DNA of 64,000 nucleotides from Candidatus Anammoximicrobium sp. (GTDB lineage: Bacteria; Planctomycetota; Planctomycetia; Pirellulales; Pirellulaceae), in contig JAAYYU010000337.1 of assembly GCA_012515235.1 (NCBI GenBank), positions 29,807 to 93,806 of the forward strand, read 5' to 3'. Below are positions 32,663 through 40,989 of this stretch, in pieces; position 1 is the first letter of the stretch, and every line of letters starts with the position of its first letter. Below the pieces are notes generated by a model, which worked only from the letters and a program-made list of their open reading frames with translations, ran no database searches and was not told the DNA's origin. Both the position numbers and the translations under genes were made by a program.

Positions 32663-32896
32663 TCAAGGCCAATGGTCTTCGTTTTCGGGTCCCCCTGCCC
32701 AGGCCTCCAACGCGCCCAAAACCTCGTCTCGTTCTTCCCGGTTGGCCCACACGGATTCATCCATCTCAAGCCGGATTTCGTACCGGCCTTCGCACGCGCA
32801 GTCCTCGTTGCCGCAGAAGTGCGGCAGGTCGGACACCCACAGGATCCGATACAGCGGGACATGCTTGTCGTCCACAATACAAAACACGGACGCCAT
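32663..32896 (-). CDS. Small protein of unknown function with Cys cluster
   Basis: 77 residues from ATG 32896 with gagagg 9 bases upstream. It begins MASVFCIVDDKHVPLYRILWV and contains FCGNEDCACEG, a CxxxxCxC pattern that may bind zinc, then an acidic alpha-helical C-terminus rich in Trp and Glu. Cytoplasmic. It lies in the run proC - this gene - 32116 gene - efpL on one strand with short gaps, so probably one operon. No family recognised. Confidence 0.65.
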   Translation of the reverse strand: MASVFCIVDDKHVPLYRILWVSDLPHFCGNEDCACEGRYEIRLEMDESVWANREERDEVLGALEAWAGGPENEDHWP

Positions 32897-32925
32897 CGTC
32901 GTCAACCTCTCAACGGCCTTGCCTG

Positions 32926-33744
32926 CTACGTTTTGGCTTGTGACAGTTCCGCGGACCGCTTCGCCGCTGCCTGGACGGCAGCCATCAGCGCCGCGCGCAA
33001 GCCGCGCTCTTCCAACGCCTGCAGTCCGGCGATCGTCGTTCCGCCGGGACTGGCCACCCGGTCTTTCAAGACGCCCGGATGTTCGCCGGTCGCCAACACC
33101 ATCCGGGCAGCGCCCAGCACGGTCTGAGCCGCCAGTTGCGCCGCCGTGGCCCGCGGCAGTCCCACCCGCACGCCGCCATCGCTCAACGCCTCGATGATCA
33201 GGTACACAAACGCCGGTCCGGAACCGGACAATCCCGTGACCGCGTCCAACCAGGATTCCTCCACTTCCAAGGCCAACCCGACCGCGCCGAGCAGTTCGGC
33301 CACCAGTTGCGCGTCCTGACGACTCGCACCGGGCCCCAGCGCAAAGCCCGCCGCGCCCGCACCGACCAGGCAAGGCGTGTTGGGCATGACCCGCACGACC
33401 CGCTGCGTGCCCAAGCCGGCACACAGCCGCGCCAGCGGCGTGCCCGCCAGGATCGACACCAGCAGCTTGTCCGGACCGCAGACGCCGCACACTTCCGCCG
33501 TCACAGCGTCGGCCTGCTGGGGCTTCACCGCCAACACAATCACGTCGGCAGCGGCGATCACCGCCCGGTTGTCGGCCAGCAACCGGACACCGGCGACCTG
33601 GGCGGCAAACTCCGCGCGGGCCGGTTCGGCGGGATCAAACACGACCAACCGGTCGGCGGACGTCAAGCCGCCGCGGATGAAGCCCCCGGCCAGAGCTCGC
33701 GCCATCTGACCTCCGCCGATGAAACCAATCGTTTGCTGGATCAT
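32926..33744 (-). CDS. proC: Pyrroline-5-carboxylate reductase
   Basis: 272 residues from ATG 33744. The Rossmann motif IGFIGGGQMARALAGG opens the protein, VLAVKPQQ and VRVMPNTPCLVGAG are P5C reductase landmarks, and the C-terminal signature SGSGPAFVYLIIEALSDGGVRVGLPR plus VASPGGTTIAGLQALEE is complete. It reduces pyrroline-5-carboxylate to proline with NAD(P)H in the cytoplasm. It is the first gene of the minus-strand run that continues into efpL. Confidence 0.97.
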   Translation of the reverse strand: MIQQTIGFIGGGQMARALAGGFIRGGLTSADRLVVFDPAEPARAEFAAQVAGVRLLADNRAVIAAADVIVLAVKPQQADAVTAEVCGVCGPDKLLVSILAGTPLARLCAGLGTQRVVRVMPNTPCLVGAGAAGFALGPGASRQDAQLVAELLGAVGLALEVEESWLDAVTGLSGSGPAFVYLIIEALSDGGVRVGLPRATAAQLAAQTVLGAARMVLATGEHPGVLKDRVASPGGTTIAGLQALEERGLRAALMAAVQAAAKRSAELSQAKT

Positions 33745-33891
33745 GCGTCCACCCCCAACCGCCGCCAACTACCGCAACGCGGCTCTCCAAGCCACGTCCC
33801 CTGAGTCGTATCGCGCCAAGGCGTCAGATACGATGCCGTCCCGCCGTGAACCCTTGCGCCACACGGCTCGCAAAGCCATTGCTCCTGCGGC

Positions 33892-35190
33892 TTACGAGCC
33901 CCGCGGAGCCCACTGAGCGATCCGCAAGTTGCGGAACGAGATGTCCGTCGTCGGGTCGTGCCCCTGAATCATGATCGTCCCCGGTTCCAGACGCAACCCC
34001 TTGCGCGGGTTTTCGTTGGCTGGCCGGTCGTCGGTCCAGTCACTCACCTGGTATCCGTTCACCCAGGCCGCCATGTGGGCCCCGTCGGCGATCAACGTCA
34101 TGGAGAACCAGTGCAGATCGTCCGCGACGACGCGCCGGGCGTTCTGCCGCCGGAAGAAGCCGCCGGTGCCGCAATCCTGCGGCTTGGTCCGATCGTCGTC
34201 TTGAAAGCCGTTGTGAATCTGGCACTCGTACCCATTCATCTCTTCGCCGGGAATACAGCGAAAGAAGACGCCCGAGTTCAGACGCGGAGCGTGCGTCTGG
34301 CATTCCAACTGCAACGCGAAATCAGCGTACTGGCCTTCGCTTTCCAGTTGGCCGCGACCGTTTTCGACGTGCAACTCGCCGGCTTCGCTCACTGTAAACT
34401 TGCTGGCCATCTGCGGATACGTCTTCCACCCGGTCAGGTCCCGGCCGTTGAACAGGCTGGTTACGCCCAGCGGCTTGAGCCGGATGTTGCGAAACGCGAT
34501 TCGGCCCGAATTGAGTTGCAGACCGATGTGACCACGCCTCAAGGGCTTGGGGTCGGTGTAATCCAGCACCTGCTGGCCATCGAGCTTCACCAGCACGCGA
34601 TCGCCATCGACGGTGACTTCATACGAATGCCATTGGCCGCTGGCGACGGAGACTTCCGCTTTTTGCCGCTGGACCAGACTGCCGGTCGGAAACGGATTGT
34701 CGCTTTCCGCGATGTTCAATTCGTAACAGTCGGTAGCGGGCTCTTGATGCTGCAGTACCGTGTGCAGAAAGATCCCGCTGTTGGTTCCCTGTTCAGCGTT
34801 AAAGTCCACCCGCAATACGTAATTACAAAACTGTGTCGTGGTGCCTAGCAGCCCTTTTTCGCCCGCGCCGACCACGATCGTGCCGTCCTCGACTCGCCAG
34901 TCGGCCTGACTGTCCGCTTTCCAGCCGAACAGCGTTTGGCCGTCGAACAGCGAAATCCAGCCTTCGGCGAGCTCGTCCGAGCCCAGCAACACCGGCTCCG
35001 GGTCCGCCTTGGGGGCCGGTTCGGCCGCAGTCTGTTCGGGGGCCGCGGCAGCCGTTTCCACTGCGGCCGGCGGATTCGCCGCCGCTTGGGGCGACGGCTC
35101 ACCGGGGCTGCACCCCATCAAGCCTAGCGCCAGACCAAGCGTCAGAATTCCGCGGGCGGCAAACGCCAAGTGATGACGACACAACAACAT
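33892..35190 (-). CDS. Lipoprotein with two DUF1080 (3-keto-disaccharide hydrolase-like) domains
   Basis: 432 residues from ATG 35190 (gaagggag 6 bases upstream). Lipobox LALGLMGC with Cys ~26 followed by a Pro/Ala-rich linker. Two concanavalin-like DUF1080 domains follow: ~75-235 (WISLFDGQTLFGWKADS, SGIFLHTV) and ~245-430 (TSLFNGRDLTGWKTY, NSGVFFRCIPGEEMNGYECQIHN). DUF1080 is the fold of 3-keto-glycoside hydrolases working with exported Gfo/Idh/MocA dehydrogenases, so this fits the oxidoreductases at 9775 and 23713. Tandem duplication may give one catalytic and one binding domain. Confidence 0.9.
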   Translation of the reverse strand: MLLCRHHLAFAARGILTLGLALGLMGCSPGEPSPQAAANPPAAVETAAAAPEQTAAEPAPKADPEPVLLGSDELAEGWISLFDGQTLFGWKADSQADWRVEDGTIVVGAGEKGLLGTTTQFCNYVLRVDFNAEQGTNSGIFLHTVLQHQEPATDCYELNIAESDNPFPTGSLVQRQKAEVSVASGQWHSYEVTVDGDRVLVKLDGQQVLDYTDPKPLRRGHIGLQLNSGRIAFRNIRLKPLGVTSLFNGRDLTGWKTYPQMASKFTVSEAGELHVENGRGQLESEGQYADFALQLECQTHAPRLNSGVFFRCIPGEEMNGYECQIHNGFQDDDRTKPQDCGTGGFFRRQNARRVVADDLHWFSMTLIADGAHMAAWVNGYQVSDWTDDRPANENPRKGLRLEPGTIMIQGHDPTTDISFRNLRIAQWAPRGS

Positions 35191-35386
35191 CAGACGCTCC
35201 CTTCGTTCCAACAGGCATCCTGCTTGTCGGCAAAACGCATTTCTGCAACGATGGCTCAATCACACCGGGGCCGGTCGTCGTTTTCGGTCGAATGGTCAGC
35301 CACCTGGCGACCATGCTGACCGCTCACGAACGCCGCTCCCTTCAAATTTACCACCTGCACGGGTCTTGCAACAGGGCAAGACGACG

Positions 35387-36241
35387 ATGAGCGAGCATCC
35401 TTCGTACGGCAAGGTCCTGGTGACCTTCGCTCGAAACAGCCTGATCCGCGACATGACCTTCCGCACCAACTTTCTGTTGGAGTGCGTATCGTCGGTCTCT
35501 TGGACCCTGATGAACGTGGGGTTTTATCTGATCATTTTCAGCCACGCCCCGTACATCGGGCCGGAATCGGGCTGGGGGAAATACGAGTTCTTCGTCTTTC
35601 TGGGCACCACCTGGCTGATCAACAGCCTTGTCCAGGCCTTCTGCATGCCCAACGCAGACGAATTCAGCGAACTGATCCGGACCGGCAATCTGGACTTTGC
35701 CCTGCTCAAGCCGATCGATACCCAATTCCTGGTTTCGTTTCAGCGCGTCGAATGGTCGGCGCTGGTCAACGTGGTGACGGCGGTGGTCTTGCTGAGTGTC
35801 AGCCTGTGGCATCTCACGACCCGCTCCGTGCAACCGCTGGTTCTGGATGGCATCGTGCTCTTGCTGTACCCCCTCTATGTAGTGATGGGCGCGGCCATTC
35901 TGTACAGCCTGACGATCGCCCTGGCGGCAACCAGTATCTGGCTGGGCCGCAACCAGTCGTTGTACGACTTTTGGTTCTACATCACCAATTTTGCCCGCTA
36001 TCCAATGGAGATCTATCGCCGCGGCTGGGGCCTTCCGCTGTGGGGCTTTTTCACGTTCGTCATTCCGGTGCTGGTCGTGGTCAATGTGCCGGCCCGCCTG
36101 CTGGCCCAACCGCTCCATCCTCGTGCCTGGTGGGAGTGGCCTCTGGCCGGATTCGCGTTGCTGGCGACGGTCCTGAGCCTGCTGGGGTCCCGCTGGGTGT
36201 TCAATCGGGCGCTGCTCAGCTACCGCAGCGCGAGCAGCTGA
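35387..36241 (+). CDS. ABC-2 type transporter permease (DUF990-like)
   Basis: 284 residues from ATG 35387, with six predicted membrane helices (for example SSVSWTLMNVGFYLIIFS, VVTAVVLLSVSLWHL, LLLYPLYVVMGAAILYSLTIAL, FFTFVIPVLVVVNVPARLLA). ELIRTGNLDFALLKPID and NFARYPMEIYRRG are characteristic of the ABC-2 permease family related to DUF990/viologen exporters, whose genes normally come as ATPase plus two permeases. Here neither ATPase nor partner permease is adjacent: minus-strand genes flank it on both sides. The partner may be encoded elsewhere. Substrate unknown. Confidence 0.88.
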   Translation: MSEHPSYGKVLVTFARNSLIRDMTFRTNFLLECVSSVSWTLMNVGFYLIIFSHAPYIGPESGWGKYEFFVFLGTTWLINSLVQAFCMPNADEFSELIRTGNLDFALLKPIDTQFLVSFQRVEWSALVNVVTAVVLLSVSLWHLTTRSVQPLVLDGIVLLLYPLYVVMGAAILYSLTIALAATSIWLGRNQSLYDFWFYITNFARYPMEIYRRGWGLPLWGFFTFVIPVLVVVNVPARLLAQPLHPRAWWEWPLAGFALLATVLSLLGSRWVFNRALLSYRSASS

Positions 36242-36345
36242 TCGGTCAGGGCTGATGGCCCGCGTTTTGGACTCAAGCGGCCAGGCAAACCCCGGACGTG
36301 TCAAGAGTCGCTTCGCGACCTGGATCGACTCGCGTTGTGAGCGGG

Positions 36346-39300
36346 CTACGGTGCGGGGGCGGCTTCGATCAGCGGCCTGACGGGGGCGCGCCAGCGGGTG
36401 TAGACGTCGAAGTTCATTAGCAGATCGACCAGGGCGTCCAATTGCTGCGTGCTGGTGCCGGGATACAGCGACTGGTCCACGCCGCCCTGGTGCGGCGCGT
36501 CGGACCGGTAGGCGATGATCACGGGCATGCCGGTATACGGCAGAATCGAGACCGGCTCGGCCACCCAGCGGCGGACATAGTCGGGTCGGAGCCGCTGGTA
36601 CACGTCCGCCAGATTCGGCCCCTTGGCCCGCTCGCTGGTCCGGGGATCGTAGTCGCCGACGATATGACAGGTGACGCAAAAGTTCTTGTCGGTGACGATT
36701 CGCATCGCGGCGTCCAAGCGGTCCAGCGCCGGGTTGGCCGGCTCCGGCTGGGCGCGCTGTTGCTCGCGATACGCCCGGTCCGCTTGCTGCAGGTACGCCC
36801 GGTCGCGGCGGTTGACCGTGTGATACGGATAGTCCACACGGTCCTGGGCGGCGAAATAGTCCACCAGCGCGGCGGACTCGCCGGCCGACAAAGTGTACTT
36901 GGGCATGCGCATCAGCGAGGCAGGACGGATCGGATACGGAGCGAGCAAATAGTCGTGCAGCCATTCCGGCCGCACCTTGGCGCCCTCGCCCAGCAGCGGC
37001 GGCGGTAGCCAGCCCCAGACTTCAGAGCCCTTCGCGTTGGGATTGACGGATTTCTCCAACCGGGCTGCGGGCGTCAGAAGGTACTGCGTCAGGAATCCGC
37101 CCCAAGCCGGTCGGCGGGCTGCGATTTGATCTCCCCACACGTTGAGCGCGGCGCCGCCAACTTGATAACCGTGCCCGTCCAAGGCCACGGGCCGCCAAAG
37201 TTGAAACGGATACTCCAGCGTCGCGGACAGATACGTTTCGTCCTCGAACAATTCGTCGCCCTCTTCGTCGAAGATCAACGGCCGGCCGTCGTCGCCCAGC
37301 GTCGGCATTCCCACCAGCGTAGCGTGCAGCAGATCGCGGGCATCGGGCTGCTGAGACCGCTGCAATTCCTCCTTGCCGAATTCGTTGTGAACGAAGGGAA
37401 AAACCGCCTTGTCCGGCTGCGGCGGGAACTCGCCCGACGCGTACTCCAGACGCCACTTCTGCGGCTCCAGGAGGTGACAGCTGGAACAACGGTACTTGTC
37501 GAGCAGAATCTGCCCCTCGACGACGGCCGCACGCCGCGAGTCGGGAGCGTGGATGTACTTCTCCGCCGGTGCCCGCGCCACGAGTCCCAACACGAACGTG
37601 ATGATCGCTTCGCGTTCGTCGGCGTCGAACGGGAATTGGGGCATGCGCAGCCGGTCGTTGTAAGCCTTGTTCGGAGCCACTTGATAGTCGTAGCTGCGTG
37701 GTTCGGTCAGCTTCTGGAAGAGGAATCCGATCCGGCTGCCGACCGCCAGTTGTTGGCGGAAGTAGGCGACGGTCGCGGGATCGCCGGAGTCGCTGGCGGC
37801 GCTGCCAGCCTGGCGAGCCGGCGCGGCGGCAGGTTCGTCCGCCTGTCCGGCCTGCGGGCTGAGGCGCGTTTGCAGGTAGGCCATGATGTTCTCGAAGGCC
37901 AGCTGACTGGTGTCTTTCCGCCCCCAGTCGGACAGCGCCGGGCCAATTTGCTTGGCGGTCTCCAAGCCCGATATGTCGTGGCAGCCGAAACAGCCATATT
38001 TCGTCAGACTTTTGACGCCGACGTACCGCAGTTTCTGCTGGACGGACAGCTTCGTCTTCCGTCCGCCGCCCGCCGCCTGGCGGACGTCGCTGCCGTTCGC
38101 CTCCTGCGCCACGACCAACTCTTTTTCCGCCTCGCGTAGCGTGTCTTTCCGTGGGAACGGAATCCTCTGCTCGACGTACTGCCGGGCCTTGCTGTCGTGG
38201 AAGGCGCCTCGCAGGTATTCGAGCGTCAGCTGGTCCAGGGTCTGCACGTCGATCTCCGGCGACGGCTGCGGCTGGTAGGCCGAGGCGGCAGGCTGCAGCA
38301 GGAACTCTGCGAGATCTTCCGCAGGATCGGTTACCGACACCACCTGCCCAGCGGCGTCGCGGTGCTGGATCGGCTCCAGCAACAAGTCGGGCATGATGGT
38401 TCGCGGCAACTGCCGAGTTGGCTGGCGAAGGAATTCGGTCAGCCACGCACGCCGCGCCTCGCCGGTCAACTTGCCGGCCATCTCCGACAGATCGGGGCCC
38501 GCGACGATCTCGTCCGCGGCGCGGAACTTGTCCGCGTCGGCAAAGGCGGCGTGGGCGTGGCAGGCGAGGCAGCCCCGCGTCTGAAACAGCACCCGGCCTC
38601 GCTCGGCCTTGTCCGCGGCCGGCGAATCGGTAATCCCGGCCGGCGTGGCGGCCGGGCCGGGATCCTGGGTGCAATCCCGCAGATAGGCGACGATCCCAAG
38701 GATCTCCAGCGGCTCGTACTGCTGGGCCAGCTGCCGGCTGTTGCCGCTCAGATGATCCCAGAGTCCGAACACGCGCGGCATGAGCGTTGTCGGCCGGTAG
38801 CGTTGCGGATCGCTCAGCCAGTCGAACAGGAAGGCGTCGTCCAGTTTACGGCCGACGTACCGCAGACTCGGCCCCGGTTGGCGGAGTTGGCCGGGCCGGT
38901 GCCCCACGGTCTCCCGGCCCGCGGCGGTCTCCGGTGGCTCGGTCCGCAGATCGGGGCCGACGCTGCGACCGGCTTGATAACCGTTGATCTCGTGGCAGCC
39001 GTAGCAGCCGTACGTCCGAATCAGGGTGTCTCCGCGAAGCAGTTTTGGCGCGGGCGGGTCCGGAAAACGCTCGCTGGGCCGCAGATCGGCGACGCGGTGG
39101 TGGCATTTCAAGCACGCGCTTTCCAAGAACCGCCGCGGGATCATGGGTTCGTCCCAGCACGGGTTGTCGAACCAACCGTACTGCCCCCGCCAGCGCTGCC
39201 GGTCGGCAAGGTCGTCGGGCGAGTGGGAGGCCCAGCGGAAGTCGGTGGCGCTGCCCTGGCCTTCATGACAGATCGTGCAGGCAAAGTCCGACAGCTTGTG

Positions 39301-40971
39301 CGGGCTGTGGTCGCCGACGAACAGGTCCAGCCGCGGGTGGCTGGAAAAGGGATGCGGCAGGCCGCGACGGACGGTGAGCGCGACCGAGGGCGACGCCGCA
39401 CCGCGGGCCGGCGATTCGTCGTCATTCGCTTCGGCCGCCTCCGCGTCGTCGCCGCGTGGAGGGCCAGCGCTGCCGACGCTTGCGGCACGCTCGCCAACGG
39501 CGGACGCAACGGCGACCGCGAGCTGGGCGATCGCTTGTCGGCACCCGGCGACGCTCTGGCCGTTGATCGCCACGATCACGTCGCCCGCCTGCAATCCCGG
39601 TTCGCCGCGCAAGGTTGGTGTGGCGTCACCGGTCTGGAACAAATCCAGCAGAATTTGATCGGCCGTCTGGGCCACCGGCGGCGCGGGCACCAGCGCAGCC
39701 TGTGCCGCAGGCGTTCCCGGCCGGATGTAGCAGACGGTGGCGTCGTTGGGGTCGAGCAGGCCCTCGCCGGCCAGACGCAGGCCGAAGATATCTTCCAGTC
39801 GTTGGGGCAACGCGGGATCAACGGCCTGAGGCAGCGAAAAGATCTCGGCGTTGGTTGAGTCCGCACCGAGCGCTCCCCGCTGGGTTGCGGTCGAACGAGC
39901 GGAGGCGGCCTCCGAAACGGGAATCTGCAGCGCAAACTGGAGCAGCTGCTCGCGGGGGTACGCCGGCGCGTCGGCCGAGCCGGGCTGGGTTTTTTGCATT
40001 GCCGTGTGGCACGTTGTACAGCGGTCGAACCGCGGGACGTGACGGAAGTTGAAATCCTGGGTCAGGCCCTCGGCCCACAGGTTCTCGATCCGCAACGGCG
40101 AGTTGAACGCGTCCAGAATCGGCAGCTCCAGGAACCTCTTGCCGGGCCGCGGGAAACCGCGGCGAAGGTGGAAGTACTCGGATTCGCGGTTCACCGCGGC
40201 AGCTTCCAGCCGTTCGAGGTCCGCGCGGCTGTCCGCCAGCTTCTGCTCCAACTCCCGCTCGCGAACGGTCAACTGGGCGAACGTCGCGTCCAACGCCAAG
40301 CGGTGTTCCTTGGCCGCGGCGTGCCGGCGGGCCAATTCGGCGACCTCCGCCCGAAGTCGGTCCGCCGCGATTTGACGCCGTCCAACTTCCTCCGCCGGCC
40401 GGCCGGCGCGGACGGCCAGCCCCACGTCGGCCTTGGCCACGTCCCAATCGGCGGTCCGCAATCGCTGGGCGTTGGCTCGTTCGTCCTCGCGCAGACGAGC
40501 GGCGGCGATCAGCGTCCGCAACTGGGCCAGAACCGCGGCGCGCAGCCCGGCTGCGGGACCGCCCGCGCCGTCGGTCTGGCCCGCCTGTCCGCGACAGAAC
40601 GCCTCCAGGCGGCGGCAGGCTTGATCAAAGCCGGCCAGCTCGTCCGACGTGCCACGCCGCTGAGCGTCGCAAACGACCTGCGCGCGGAACTGGGCCAACA
40701 ATCGGCTGTCCAACTGCTGATCTCGAGCTTGCTCAAGTTGGCGTTGGAGTTGCTGCCGCTGTCGCACCGCTTCGTCCGTCTCGTACTGCCGCTTGCGCCA
40801 GCTTGCCACGCGGCTGTCGATCCGATTGGCCGTCCGCTGATACTGCTTCCACTGGCGCTGATGGTCTTGAACCAACAGCCACACGGTGGTCGCCAGCAGC
40901 GCCAAGCACGCCAAGGCGAACAGCCTGTGCAGCAGCTTCATGGGATACGCCGTCTGATCGCTTGCGGGCAC
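36346..40971 (-). CDS. Giant membrane-anchored octaheme cytochrome c with coiled coil and PDZ domain
   Basis: 1541 residues from GTG 40971 (ggag 7 bases upstream; ATG 40941 is an alternative). Order: membrane anchor 11-33; long Gln/Arg/Glu-rich coiled coil ~35-265; first haem site CTTCH 318; a PDZ-like domain ~385-540 with GLQAGDVIVAINGQSVAG; then CTICH 565, CLKCH 620, CYGCH 656, CLACH 801, CFGCH 994, CSSCH 1162 and CVTCH 1432. That makes eight CxxCH sites, several within class I cytochrome c folds with distal Met segments (TLMPRVFG, LMRMPKY). It is the last gene of the Rieske/cytochrome b operon, 18 bases after the subunit IV-like gene, so it should take electrons from the Rieske protein in the periplasm. 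Confidence 0.93.
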   Translation of the reverse strand: MPASDQTAYPMKLLHRLFALACLALLATTVWLLVQDHQRQWKQYQRTANRIDSRVASWRKRQYETDEAVRQRQQLQRQLEQARDQQLDSRLLAQFRAQVVCDAQRRGTSDELAGFDQACRRLEAFCRGQAGQTDGAGGPAAGLRAAVLAQLRTLIAAARLREDERANAQRLRTADWDVAKADVGLAVRAGRPAEEVGRRQIAADRLRAEVAELARRHAAAKEHRLALDATFAQLTVRERELEQKLADSRADLERLEAAAVNRESEYFHLRRGFPRPGKRFLELPILDAFNSPLRIENLWAEGLTQDFNFRHVPRFDRCTTCHTAMQKTQPGSADAPAYPREQLLQFALQIPVSEAASARSTATQRGALGADSTNAEIFSLPQAVDPALPQRLEDIFGLRLAGEGLLDPNDATVCYIRPGTPAAQAALVPAPPVAQTADQILLDLFQTGDATPTLRGEPGLQAGDVIVAINGQSVAGCRQAIAQLAVAVASAVGERAASVGSAGPPRGDDAEAAEANDDESPARGAASPSVALTVRRGLPHPFSSHPRLDLFVGDHSPHKLSDFACTICHEGQGSATDFRWASHSPDDLADRQRWRGQYGWFDNPCWDEPMIPRRFLESACLKCHHRVADLRPSERFPDPPAPKLLRGDTLIRTYGCYGCHEINGYQAGRSVGPDLRTEPPETAAGRETVGHRPGQLRQPGPSLRYVGRKLDDAFLFDWLSDPQRYRPTTLMPRVFGLWDHLSGNSRQLAQQYEPLEILGIVAYLRDCTQDPGPAATPAGITDSPAADKAERGRVLFQTRGCLACHAHAAFADADKFRAADEIVAGPDLSEMAGKLTGEARRAWLTEFLRQPTRQLPRTIMPDLLLEPIQHRDAAGQVVSVTDPAEDLAEFLLQPAASAYQPQPSPEIDVQTLDQLTLEYLRGAFHDSKARQYVEQRIPFPRKDTLREAEKELVVAQEANGSDVRQAAGGGRKTKLSVQQKLRYVGVKSLTKYGCFGCHDISGLETAKQIGPALSDWGRKDTSQLAFENIMAYLQTRLSPQAGQADEPAAAPARQAGSAASDSGDPATVAYFRQQLAVGSRIGFLFQKLTEPRSYDYQVAPNKAYNDRLRMPQFPFDADEREAIITFVLGLVARAPAEKYIHAPDSRRAAVVEGQILLDKYRCSSCHLLEPQKWRLEYASGEFPPQPDKAVFPFVHNEFGKEELQRSQQPDARDLLHATLVGMPTLGDDGRPLIFDEEGDELFEDETYLSATLEYPFQLWRPVALDGHGYQVGGAALNVWGDQIAARRPAWGGFLTQYLLTPAARLEKSVNPNAKGSEVWGWLPPPLLGEGAKVRPEWLHDYLLAPYPIRPASLMRMPKYTLSAGESAALVDYFAAQDRVDYPYHTVNRRDRAYLQQADRAYREQQRAQPEPANPALDRLDAAMRIVTDKNFCVTCHIVGDYDPRTSERAKGPNLADVYQRLRPDYVRRWVAEPVSILPYTGMPVIIAYRSDAPHQGGVDQSLYPGTSTQQLDALVDLLMNFDVYTRWRAPVRPLIEAAPAP

Positions 40972-40989
40972 GGGCCTTCTCCACCGCGG

